From the NCBI GenBank assembly GCA_934234275.1, contig CAKQHU010000079.1:1-6566 (forward strand): DNA of 6,566 nt, read 5' to 3'. Position numbers and translations under genes: made by a program. The notes beneath the pieces were generated by a model. That model was not told where the DNA came from. It ran no database searches and saw only the letters and a program-made list of their open reading frames with translations. How positions within the stretch are numbered: position 1 is the stretch's first letter; each line of letters begins with the position of its first letter. This DNA comes from an uncultured Phascolarctobacterium sp. GTDB taxonomy: Bacteria; Bacillota; Negativicutes; Acidaminococcales; Acidaminococcaceae. This document shows positions 1 through 6,381 of the stretch, piece after piece.

Positions 1-567
1 ATCTGCGCTACCATCATCTGCGACGTTAACCGTCCGCAAATGGGTACCGTTCGTCCTAAAGTATTCAAACCGGCTGAGTTGGACAACACCCGCACCGGTG
101 AGGTTATTGCCTTCACTCCGGAAGCAGGCGCTGTAAGCCGTGTTGAACTGGTTAAAAAAGAAGCTCTGAGCAGCGAAAATGCTGTGAAGATCGATGAAGC
201 TGATATGATCGCAGCAGGCGGCCGTGGCTTTGGCAGCAAGGAAAAATTCGACGTGTTGGAACAGCTGGCTGCTCTCTTTGAAAATTCCGCAGTAGCAGGC
301 ACTCGTGCCGCTATCGACGAAGGCTGGCTGACTCACTCCCAACAGGTTGGCCAATCCGGCAAATCCGTTACTCCGCATATCTACTTTGCCTGCGGCATCA
401 GCGGTGCAATCCAGCATCTGTCCGGCATGAAGGACAGCGATATCATCATCGCTATCAACAAGGATGCAGAGGCACCGATTTTCACCGTTGCTCATTATGG
501 TATCGTAGGTGATGTAAACGTAATCCTGCCGAAGCTGATTGAAAAAATCAAAGCTTACAAGGCATAA
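1..567 (+). CDS. etfA: Electron transfer flavoprotein alpha subunit, C-terminal part (5' end outside window)
   Basis: Partial gene, open from base 1 in the frame of the stop at 565-567; 188 residues are visible, and the ATG at 40 is internal. EtfA pairs with EtfB in a cytoplasmic heterodimer that carries electrons between acyl-CoA dehydrogenases or similar enzymes and their partners; in anaerobes it often takes part in flavin-based electron bifurcation. The visible part is the FAD-binding domain: [10 protein letters not shown] at the domain entry, GGRGFG, then [17 protein letters not shown] (about 346-369) and the strongly conserved [10 protein letters not shown], followed by IIAINKD and APIF. 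These are the family's FAD-contact segments and all look intact. The end, [11 protein letters not shown], is a normal EtfA C-terminus. The missing N-terminal domain should lie just upstream, probably with etfB. No terminator follows; the next gene starts 33 bases later. Whether this Etf bifurcates cannot be told from this half alone. Confidence 0.96.
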   Translation: MCATIICDVNRPQMGTVRPKVFKPAELDNTRTGEVIAFTPEAGAVSRVELVKKEALSSENAVKIDEADMIAAGGRGFGSKEKFDVLEQLAALFENSAVAGTRAAIDEGWLTHSQQVGQSGKSVTPHIYFACGISGAIQHLSGMKDSDIIIAINKDAEAPIFTVAHYGIVGDVNVILPKLIEKIKAYKA

Positions 568-585
568 TCCAATTACCTGATTTAC

Positions 586-591
586 AGGAGG
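586..591 (+). promoter_or_regulatory. Strong ribosome binding site for the 64-residue protein
   Basis: AGGAGG lies 9 bases before the ATG at 601. It supports that start and shows that this very short frame is translated. The gap between etfA and this gene (568-600) holds nothing else that I can support. Confidence 0.85.
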
Positions 592-600
592 CATTCTAGT

Positions 601-795
601 ATGTGGAAAACAATTTATATTGCCCACACTGAGGAACAAGCCAAAAAAATAAAGCAAATGCTGACGGAAAACGGCTTTTTGGTACAGCTGAAAAGTGCCG
701 GAGGCAAGCATAACAAGGCTTATGAAATCTGTCTGCCGGTTTCGGAGGCAGAGGATGCCTATGAGGTTTTGTGTGAGAATAAGTTTCAGTACTGA
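601..795 (+). CDS. Small conserved-looking protein of unknown function (DUF2007-like fold suspected)
   Basis: This 64-residue soluble protein has no signal peptide or membrane segment. The predicted pattern is beta (WKTIYIA, residues 2-8), a charged helix (residues 10-24), beta (FLVQLKS), a Gly/Lys turn (AGGKHNK), beta (YEICLPV) and a final helix (EAEDAYEVL). That beta-alpha-beta-beta-alpha order, with a closing 'xxxEAEDAYEVL' helix, resembles the small DUF2007 / putative signal-transducing proteins. As I recall, similar 60-70 residue proteins occur beside pfkA/pyk in clostridia and are sometimes labelled 'glutamate decarboxylase', which cannot be right at this size. The gene has a strong ribosome binding site, and its stop lies within the one for pyk, so the two are probably translated as a pair. 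A role linked to pyruvate kinase or carbon metabolism is inferred from position only. No catalytic residues are recognisable. Confidence 0.85.
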   Translation: MWKTIYIAHTEEQAKKIKQMLTENGFLVQLKSAGGKHNKAYEICLPVSEAEDAYEVLCENKFQY

Positions 796-800
796 GGAGG
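794..800 (+). promoter_or_regulatory. Ribosome binding site for pyk, overlapping the upstream stop codon
   Basis: GAGGAGG overlaps the TGA stop (793-795) of the 64-residue protein and sits 10 bases before the pyk ATG at 811. Ribosomes ending the small gene would be placed on the pyk start site, which suggests translational coupling. It also fixes the pyk start. Confidence 0.85.
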
Positions 801-810
801 CGCAGTCCTG

Positions 811-2562
811 ATGAAGAAAACGAAGATTATCTGTACAGTAGGTCCCAGCACGGACAATGTAGAGCTGCTGCGTAAGATGATGCTCGCCGGCATGGATTTG
901 GCACGCTTCAACTTTTCGCACGGCAACCATGAGGATCATGGCAAAAGGCTGCAGCTGGTGCGCCGAGCAGCAGAAGAGGCCGGTAAGGTAATCGCTACGA
1001 TTGCCGATACCAAGGGCCCGGAAATGCGCCTGGGCATGTTTGCCGAAAGTAAAATCGAGCTGAACGAGGGCGATGATTTCTGCCTGACTACTGAAGAATA
1101 CCTGGGCGACCGCCATATGGCACACGTTAATTATGCCGGTCTGCCGCAGGAGGTAGAAATCGGCAGCAATATTCTGCTGGCCGACGGACTGCTTTCCCTA
1201 AAGGTTGTACGCATTGACGGCTGCAGAATTTATACCAAGGTAGTCAACGGCGGTGAGCTGAGCTCGCGTAAGCGTGTGGCTTGCCCCGGTATCGAGCTGA
1301 AGTTGCCGTTTTTGTCGGAGCAGGACAAGGCAGATATTCTGTTTGCTGTCGAGCATGATATGGATTATATTGCGGCATCTTTTGTGCAGAAGGCCGATGA
1401 TGTTATCGCTATCCGTAAGGTGCTTGAGGAAGCAGGCTCTTCTATCGGGATTATTTCCAAAATCGAGAATGAGGCCGGTGTGCAGCATATCGATGAAATT
1501 ATCGGCGTATCCGACGGCATTATGGTTGCCAGAGGCGATCTGGGCGTAGAGATTCCGACCGAGGATGTACCGCTGGTACAGAAGGATATCATTGCGCGCT
1601 GCAATAAGGCGGGCAAGCCTGTTATTACGGCTACGCAGATGCTGGAAAGCATGATTAACAGCTATCGTGCAACCCGTGCCGAAGCCAGCGACGTTGCCAA
1701 CTCTATTTTCGACGGCAGCGACGTTATTATGCTGAGCGGCGAAACTGCCAGCGGCAAATATCCGCTGGAGGCGGTGCAGACGATGGCCAAGATTGCCGTT
1801 CGCACGGAAAACGCGCTTGATTATGTGCATATCTTCCAGAAGAAGGGCATCAGCGAGCGCATCCATTCTACCGATGCCATCAGCCATGCTACCGTGCAGA
1901 TTTCTCAGGAAATAAAGGCAGATACTATTCTTACGATTACCGAATCAGGCTTTACGGCGCGTATGATTGCCAAATATAAGCCTCAATGTACTGTTGTTGC
2001 TGTATCACGCTTGCCTGAGCGCGTGCGTGCGATGCAGCTTTATTGGGGTGTGCTGCCGCTTTTGGGGCCATACTCCACAAATACTGATGAAATGATAGAG
2101 CTGTCTTTGCAGTGTGCTTTGCATCACTCCGTAATCAAGGACGGCGCATCTGTTGTTATAACTGCCGGCGTGCCTATCGGTACTCCGGGCAGTACAAATC
2201 TGATTAAGGTGGTTACAGTGGGTACCAAACTTCTCAGCGGTACCGGTATCGGCAGCAAGACTGTCACCGGCCGTATCTGCGTAGGCAGAACAGCAGCAGA
2301 TTTCAAGGACAAGCTCCAAAACGGCGATATACTTGTAGTTGATGTGCTGAACGATGAGTTTGTACCGCAGGCTGCTGCCAAGGCAGCAGCGATTATCGCC
2401 GAAGAGGGCGGCCTGACATCCTCCACCGCTATTGTTGCCGTAACCTGCGGCCTGCCTGTTATCGTAGGCGCGGAGAAAGCAACCTCCAAGCTGGCCGACG
2501 GCCTGCTGGTAACGGTGGATCCTGTTTCTGGTGACGTCTACGAAGGCGATATTAACCTGTAG
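811..2562 (+). CDS. pyk: Pyruvate kinase with extra C-terminal PEP-utiliser-like domain
   Basis: Pyruvate kinase transfers phosphate from phosphoenolpyruvate to ADP, giving pyruvate and ATP in the last step of glycolysis in the cytoplasm. The 583 residues match the roughly 585 of Bacillus-type enzymes. Domain A carries RFNFSHG (R32, N34, S36), the signature SKIEN (K217, and metal ligand E219), VARGDLG (D243) and TATQMLES (T275), followed by RAEASDVAN and MLSGETASGKYP. TKGPE has Glu at 71, the residue that goes with potassium-dependent enzymes. Domain B runs from about 72 to 165, and domain C ends near 470. After a linker around 474-483, residues to 583 form the extra domain related to the phosphohistidine domain of PEP-utilising enzymes. 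Its usual TSHAA motif reads TSSTA here, with Ser538 in place of His. All catalytic residues of the core are present, so an active enzyme is expected. Allosteric effectors are not readable from the sequence; AMP and ribose 5-phosphate activate Bacillus-type relatives. Confidence 0.98.
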   Translation: MKKTKIICTVGPSTDNVELLRKMMLAGMDLARFNFSHGNHEDHGKRLQLVRRAAEEAGKVIATIADTKGPEMRLGMFAESKIELNEGDDFCLTTEEYLGDRHMAHVNYAGLPQEVEIGSNILLADGLLSLKVVRIDGCRIYTKVVNGGELSSRKRVACPGIELKLPFLSEQDKADILFAVEHDMDYIAASFVQKADDVIAIRKVLEEAGSSIGIISKIENEAGVQHIDEIIGVSDGIMVARGDLGVEIPTEDVPLVQKDIIARCNKAGKPVITATQMLESMINSYRATRAEASDVANSIFDGSDVIMLSGETASGKYPLEAVQTMAKIAVRTENALDYVHIFQKKGISERIHSTDAISHATVQISQEIKADTILTITESGFTARMIAKYKPQCTVVAVSRLPERVRAMQLYWGVLPLLGPYSTNTDEMIELSLQCALHHSVIKDGASVVITAGVPIGTPGSTNLIKVVTVGTKLLSGTGIGSKTVTGRICVGRTAADFKDKLQNGDILVVDVLNDEFVPQAAAKAAAIIAEEGGLTSSTAIVAVTCGLPVIVGAEKATSKLADGLLVTVDPVSGDVYEGDINL

Positions 2563-2566
2563 GAAT

Positions 2567-3505
2567 ATGGTAACAGAACTTATTTTAGAAACATGTATTG
2601 CTCTGCGTGACGGCAGAGAACAAAACGCCTGCACAGCTTTTTCGGGTATTATTGCTGAAGCAGCAGATAATGAAGCATTACAAGCAATCAGCTGCTGTCT
2701 GCTGGTGGCCTTACGCCACCGGCAACGGCAGCTTTTTGCGGCTTGGATGCAGGAAAGCAGGCCGCGCTTGGAGCAGCTGCTGGTCAATCCGCAGCTGGCA
2801 CATCAGGGCGGCAGCGTTCTGCTGCGGCTGACGTTTGCCGTGTGCGACAGGCGTTTGGCTGAGGTGCGTCCCATGCTCGCGCTGCTGGTGCGGCGCTGGC
2901 TGCGGATGCATGCCGGCGATACTGCGATGCTGCAGGAATTTATGGGCGAATGGCTCAGTCTGGCGGCGCGTATGGCACGCAGGCGCTGGCGCGAGGAAAC
3001 CGCGTTTCTGCTGCGTGAGGCCGGGCGCTGGCTTTTAAAGCAGCAGGACCTGCAACAGTGGGCGGGGAGCCTGCAGCAGCTGCAGCTGCATTTCGTCGTG
3101 TATGCACGTTGGGACGGCTTTGACAAGGCCTGCAGAATTTACAGGGAGCTGACGCTTCTGTACCGCATAATGCTGCGGCGTGTGCCGAAGGCACAGCCTG
3201 AGCGGCAGACTGCGCTTCTGCAGCTGCTTTTACGTCATCTGCGTGACGTTACTGCCAACGTATCGCGTTCGGCGATGCTGGATGATGCGGATATCTTCCG
3301 CCAATGGTACAGCTTTTTCTGGCAGATGACTGCCGATGACAAGAGCGCCAGAGAGGAGCTGCTGCGGTTGCTGCAGCTTGCCATCACCTATTGGCATCAG
3401 ACCATGCCCAAAACCAGCCGTAAGCAGGCAGCATTTCTTAAGGATTTGCTGCAGCCGAATCTGATTGACGGGCAATACGCACTGTTATTACAAAAAATTA
3501 TATAA
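2567..3505 (+). CDS. Unrecognised Leu/Arg/Trp-rich helical protein between pyk and rbsK
   Basis: I do not recognise this protein. From the ATG at 2567 it has 312 residues; an in-frame GTG at 2531, inside the end of pyk, would add 12. I prefer the ATG because it lies 4 bases after the pyk stop, although the AGGA before it is only 2 bases away, while GGTGGA (2514-2519) is well placed for the GTG. The sequence is almost wholly helix-forming, with repeated Leu/Arg/Gln amphipathic stretches such as LLVRRWLRM, LLREAGRWLL, LQQLQLHF and LLRLLQLAITYW. About ten Trp residues are spread through it. There is no signal peptide, no membrane segment and no nucleotide-binding motif. This would suit a soluble alpha-solenoid (TPR- or HEAT-like), but no repeat consensus is clear. 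It uses CGG arginine codons eight times and AGG about four times; CGG is absent from pyk and rbsA. The reading frame is intact, with a long uninterrupted body, so it is probably a real, weakly expressed gene. A pairing with pyk or with the ribose genes is possible but unproved. Confidence 0.8.
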   Translation: MVTELILETCIALRDGREQNACTAFSGIIAEAADNEALQAISCCLLVALRHRQRQLFAAWMQESRPRLEQLLVNPQLAHQGGSVLLRLTFAVCDRRLAEVRPMLALLVRRWLRMHAGDTAMLQEFMGEWLSLAARMARRRWREETAFLLREAGRWLLKQQDLQQWAGSLQQLQLHFVVYARWDGFDKACRIYRELTLLYRIMLRRVPKAQPERQTALLQLLLRHLRDVTANVSRSAMLDDADIFRQWYSFFWQMTADDKSAREELLRLLQLAITYWHQTMPKTSRKQAAFLKDLLQPNLIDGQYALLLQKII

Positions 3506-3520
3506 ATCCTGGCGGCAGCA

Positions 3521-3545
3521 GGCGTGCCATAAAGCAGCGCACGTC
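3521..3545. repeat. Imperfect inverted repeat in the leader before rbsK
   Basis: GGCGTGC (3521-3527) and GCACGTC (3539-3545) pair over 7 bases with one G-U wobble around an 11-base loop. The pair lies in the 78-base gap between the unknown gene and rbsK, the longest non-coding stretch in the window. No T-run follows, so it is not a standard intrinsic terminator. It could be an operator half-site pair, an RNA stabilising or processing hairpin, or chance in a GC-rich stretch. It does not look like the LacI-type ribose operator with a central CG. Confidence 0.3.
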
Positions 3546-3569
3546 CGAAGCCGTAATAATCCTCAGGAC

Positions 3570-3576
3570 AGGAGGT
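3570..3576 (+). promoter_or_regulatory. Strong ribosome binding site for rbsK
   Basis: AGGAGGT lies 7 bases before the ATG at 3584. It is the best-matched and best-spaced site in the window, and it fixes the rbsK start. Confidence 0.88.
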
Positions 3577-3583
3577 AGAAGAT

Positions 3584-4465
3584 ATGTCAAAAATTGTCGT
3601 AGTAGGTAGCTGTAATATTGATATCACCGTTGAATGTGACCGCTGGGTGCATCCCGGAGAAACTATTTTCGGCAACCGCCTGACCGTTTCTCCCGGCGGC
3701 AAGGGTGCCAACCAGGCTGTTGCTGCAGCGCGCCTGGGAGCAGATGTTATGATGGTTGGCTGCATCGGTGATGATGTGTACGGCCAGCTGGTATTGAAGG
3801 CTTTAAAGGAAAACAACGTTGATTCCACCTATGTGAAGGTGCTGCCCGGTGAAAACAGCGGTACCGCACACATCACCGTAGCGGAGGACGATAACACGAT
3901 TATCGTTATCAAGGCTGCCAATGACCTGGTATCCCCGGCGCTGATTGATGAAGCGTGGGAGGACATCAGTAAGGCAGACATGGTGCTTCTGCAGCACGAA
4001 ATTCCTGCCGCTACCAATGCCTATGTCATTGAAAAATGCGCAGCGCACGGTGTACCTGTGCTGCTGAACCCCGCACCTGTTGCTCCGGTGCCGCAGGCTC
4101 TGCTGGATAAGATTACTTATCTGACTCCCAACGAGCATGAGGCAGCAACACTGTTTGCCGGTAAGGGCAAGGCGGATATCCTTGACCAGAACCAGGGCAA
4201 GGTAATCATGACGCTGGGCAGCAAGGGTGTTGCCTATGCGGAAAAGGGCCAGGTTATTACTGTTCCCGGCTTTAAGGTAAAGCCGGTTGACACTACGGGT
4301 GCAGGCGACACCTTTAACGGTGCCTTTGCCGTTGCCCGTGCAAATGGCAAATCCATGCAGGAAAGCATCAGCTTTGCCAATGCTGCCGCAGCTCTTTCGG
4401 TACAAAAGCTGGGAGCGCAGGGCGGTATGCCTTATTTACATGAAGTAGAGGAGATGCTTAAATAA
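3584..4465 (+). CDS. rbsK: Ribokinase
   Basis: Ribokinase uses ATP to phosphorylate D-ribose to ribose 5-phosphate, which feeds the pentose phosphate pathway and nucleotide synthesis. The 293 residues are typical of the PfkB-family enzyme. Visible motifs are GSCNID near the N-terminus (N11 and D13, at the ribose-contact positions), the PfkB signature GGKGANQ at 38-44, Q137-H-E139 in the sugar-site strand, NPAP at 162-165, NEHE at 183-186 (the N-x-x-E metal/phosphate motif), TLGSKG at 210-215, and DTTGAGD at 236-242 with the catalytic base D242 and the anion hole. The end of the gene carries the ribosome binding site for rbsD, and its stop shares one base with the rbsD start. Other PfkB sugar kinases look similar, but the rbsD, rbsA and rbsC neighbours make ribose the most likely substrate. 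Confidence 0.97.
   Translation: MSKIVVVGSCNIDITVECDRWVHPGETIFGNRLTVSPGGKGANQAVAAARLGADVMMVGCIGDDVYGQLVLKALKENNVDSTYVKVLPGENSGTAHITVAEDDNTIIVIKAANDLVSPALIDEAWEDISKADMVLLQHEIPAATNAYVIEKCAAHGVPVLLNPAPVAPVPQALLDKITYLTPNEHEAATLFAGKGKADILDQNQGKVIMTLGSKGVAYAEKGQVITVPGFKVKPVDTTGAGDTFNGAFAVARANGKSMQESISFANAAAALSVQKLGAQGGMPYLHEVEEMLK
4447..4453 (+). promoter_or_regulatory. Ribosome binding site for rbsD, inside rbsK
   Basis: AGAGGAG sits within the last codons of rbsK, 11 bases before the rbsD ATG at 4465. It supports that start in spite of the TAATG overlap with the rbsK stop, and it implies translational coupling. Confidence 0.7.
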
Positions 4466-4863
4466 TGCAAAAGGGTGGAATGTTAAACAGCTCTATTGCG
4501 AAGGTGCTGGCTGATTTGGGCCACACCGACACTATCGTTATCGGTGACTGCGGTCTGCCTGTGCCTGCAGGCGTGCAGAAAATCGACCTGGCTTTGAAGC
4601 CTGGAACTCCCTCCTTCCTGGAGGTTGTTGAAGAAGTAGCCAAGAATATGGTTATCGAAAAGGTAGAAATTGCAGCGGAAATGGAAGGCAGAAATCCTGC
4701 TGTCTACGGCGCTATGAAGCAGCTCTTCACCGAAGAACAGTGGATTATCGACGCAGACCACGAAGCCTTCAAGGAGGCAACCAAGCATGCAAAATGCATT
4801 ATCCGCACCGGCGAAATTACTCCTTTTGCCAATGTGATTCTGCACAGCAATGTTTTCTTTTAA
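4465..4863 (+). CDS. rbsD: D-ribose pyranase
   Basis: RbsD converts the beta-pyranose form of D-ribose, the form that is imported, to the furanose form used by ribokinase. It forms cytoplasmic ring-shaped oligomers. The 132 residues are close to the 139 of the E. coli protein. The N-terminal MQKGGMLNSSIAKVLADLGH places His at residue 20, the catalytic histidine position in the family, followed by IGDCGLPVP with D28. The C-terminal ITPFANVIL and the aromatic end match the family's usual sugar-binding tail. The start overlaps the rbsK stop by one base (TAATG), so the two are probably translated together. No missing residue or break is seen. L-fucose mutarotase (FucU) is the related alternative, but the neighbours favour ribose. 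Confidence 0.96.
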   Translation: MQKGGMLNSSIAKVLADLGHTDTIVIGDCGLPVPAGVQKIDLALKPGTPSFLEVVEEVAKNMVIEKVEIAAEMEGRNPAVYGAMKQLFTEEQWIIDADHEAFKEATKHAKCIIRTGEITPFANVILHSNVFF

Positions 4864-4894
4864 AAATTAGCGTAAGGTAGGAATAACGAATAGT

Positions 4895-6376
4895 ATGGAG
4901 ATTGAATTAAGAAATATCCATAAGGCCTTTGGTTCTAATGAGGTGCTCAAGGGTGTTGACCTGAAGCTTAAAAGCGGCGAGGTACACGCTCTGATGGGTG
5001 AAAACGGTGCCGGCAAATCAACACTGATGAATATCCTGACGGGTATTCACAAGCAGGATAAGGGACAGATTTTTGTCGACGGCAAGGAAATCAGCTTCAA
5101 AAATCCTCTGGAGGCAGAAGCTTACGGCATCGCCTTCATCCATCAGGAGCTGAATATCTGGCCGAACCTGAGCATTCTGGAAAACCTGTTTTTGATGCAC
5201 AGCGTAACCAACGGCATGGGTATCTTGGATTTTAAGGCTATGCGTGCTATGGCAGAGCAGAAATGCCGTGAAATTGAAATTGAGCTGCCGCTGGATATGG
5301 AAGCCGGCGAATGCTCGGTAGGACAGCAGCAGATGACGGAAATCGTCCGTAACCTTCTGCTGGACGCAAAGGTTGTTATTATGGACGAGCCTACGGCGGC
5401 ACTGACCGAAAGAGAAACAGAAAAGCTCTTTGAGGTTATGCGCTCCCTGAAAAAACGCGGTGTAGCAATGGTTTATATTTCGCACCGTATGGAAGAGGTT
5501 ACGCAAAACTGCGACACGATTACCGTTATGCGTGACGGCGTGTCCGTAGCTACCAAGCCTGTTAAGGAATACAGCATGGAGCAGATTGTCCGCGATATGG
5601 TAGGACGCTCCATTACGGAATTTTATCCCGACCGCCGCAATAAGCCGGGCGAGGTGCTGCTGGAGGTTAAGCACTTTGAGCAGCCGGGAGTTTTCCATGA
5701 TATTAACTTTAACCTGCGCAAGGGCGAGATTTTGGGCTTTGCCGGCCTCATGGGCAGCGGCCGTACCGAAATCATGCGCGCCGTTTTCGGCGTTGATCCT
5801 CATGCAGGCGGCGAGCTGGTTTTCAAGGGCGAGCCTTTGAAGATTACTAAGCCTGAGGATGCTATTAAGGCAGGATTGGGCTTCGTAACCGAAAACCGCA
5901 AAACAGAGGGCCTGATTCTGGACTTCTCCATTTTGCGCAACATCGCTTTGCCGAGTGTTGACAGCTTTGCCAAAAGCGGTGTCATCAATTTTAATGTGCT
6001 TAATGACTTTGCCGATAAAATGGCAGCGAAGCTGGGCGTAAAGACCAGCAGTCTGGACCTTGAGGCCGGTGCATTGTCCGGCGGTAACCAGCAGAAGGTG
6101 GTTATTGCCAAATGGGTTGGCATGCACCCGGAGGTCATTATTATGGATGAGCCTACCCGTGGTATCGACGTAGGTGCAAAACGCGATATATATGAGCTGA
6201 TGAACGAGCTTACTGCAAGTGGCGTTTCGATTATTATGGTTTCTTCGGAGCTGCCGGAGGTATTGGGCATGAGCGACCGCATCGTCGTTGTCCACGAAGG
6301 CCGCATTGCCGGCGAGCTGATGCACGATGAAGCAGACCAGGAAAAAATCATGACACTTGCAACGGGAGGGCAATAA
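4895..6376 (+). CDS. rbsA: Ribose ABC transporter, double ATP-binding protein
   Basis: This is the cytoplasmic ATPase that powers ribose import through RbsC with the binding protein RbsB. The 493 residues hold two ABC modules, as usual for monosaccharide importers. The first has Walker A GENGAGKST (35-43), Q84 in the Q-loop, signature SVGQQQ (141-146), Walker B ending D164-E165 and switch H197. The second has a degenerate Walker A, GLMGSGRTE (284-292), with Arg290 at the lysine position, an intact LSGGNQQ (394-400) and Walker B D418-E419, but SSE in place of the switch histidine (near 450-452). This unequal pair is normal for RbsA/MglA proteins, in which only one site hydrolyses ATP well. An AGGTAGGA at 4875-4882 precedes the ATG by 12 bases, rather far. 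The ribose assignment comes from rbsK and rbsD beside it; by itself the protein could serve galactose or another pentose. Confidence 0.96.
   Translation: MEIELRNIHKAFGSNEVLKGVDLKLKSGEVHALMGENGAGKSTLMNILTGIHKQDKGQIFVDGKEISFKNPLEAEAYGIAFIHQELNIWPNLSILENLFLMHSVTNGMGILDFKAMRAMAEQKCREIEIELPLDMEAGECSVGQQQMTEIVRNLLLDAKVVIMDEPTAALTERETEKLFEVMRSLKKRGVAMVYISHRMEEVTQNCDTITVMRDGVSVATKPVKEYSMEQIVRDMVGRSITEFYPDRRNKPGEVLLEVKHFEQPGVFHDINFNLRKGEILGFAGLMGSGRTEIMRAVFGVDPHAGGELVFKGEPLKITKPEDAIKAGLGFVTENRKTEGLILDFSILRNIALPSVDSFAKSGVINFNVLNDFADKMAAKLGVKTSSLDLEAGALSGGNQQKVVIAKWVGMHPEVIIMDEPTRGIDVGAKRDIYELMNELTASGVSIIMVSSELPEVLGMSDRIVVVHEGRIAGELMHDEADQEKIMTLATGGQ
6364..6370 (+). promoter_or_regulatory. Ribosome binding site for rbsC, inside the end of rbsA
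   Basis: GGGAGGG, within the last codons of rbsA, is 11 bases before the ATG at 6382. It supports that start for the membrane protein and suggests coupling to rbsA. Confidence 0.65.
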
Positions 6377-6381
6377 AAATA

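Noticed and set aside
576..588. CCTG-ATTTA-CAGG mini hairpin covering the ribosome binding site at 586-591; similar 4-base complements occur near the pyk (795-809) and rbsK (3561-3575) sites
   Set aside because: Four-base stems complementary to a Shine-Dalgarno sequence arise readily by chance, and all three are too weak to hide the site. The recurrence is curious, but not enough to claim a control device.
1198..1887. Long - strand open frame over pyk
   Set aside because: It is a shadow of the conserved pyruvate kinase core, with no recognisable domain.
2005..2787. - strand open frame spanning the pyk end and the start of the unknown gene
   Set aside because: It runs against two + strand genes, has no motif or start signal, and has a low-complexity Cys/Arg/Ser-rich translation.
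3071..3090. CTGCAG/CAGCTG repeat run, including the palindrome TGCAGCTGCA
   Set aside because: It encodes Leu-Gln repeats (LQQLQLH) in a Leu/Gln-rich helix. The pattern follows from codon choice and is not an evident DNA site.
3465..3493. TTGACG as a -35 box near the end of the unknown gene
   Set aside because: At a 17-base spacing the partner is TTACAA, a poor -10. The TATAAA further on is about 30 bases away, too far to pair.
3554..3560. TAATAAT as a -10 box before rbsK
   Set aside because: AATAAT matches 5 of 6 -10 positions, but nothing like TTGACA lies 16-18 bases upstream, and the transcript would begin at or inside the ribosome binding site.
4463..4467. TAATG overlap of the rbsK stop and rbsD start as an anomaly
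   Set aside because: One-base stop/start overlaps are common in tight operons and simply suggest coupled translation.
5744..5771. Degenerate second Walker A in RbsA (Arg in place of Lys) as a sign of a broken transporter
   Set aside because: Asymmetric, degenerate second sites are the norm in RbsA/MglA-type double ATPases; the first site is complete.
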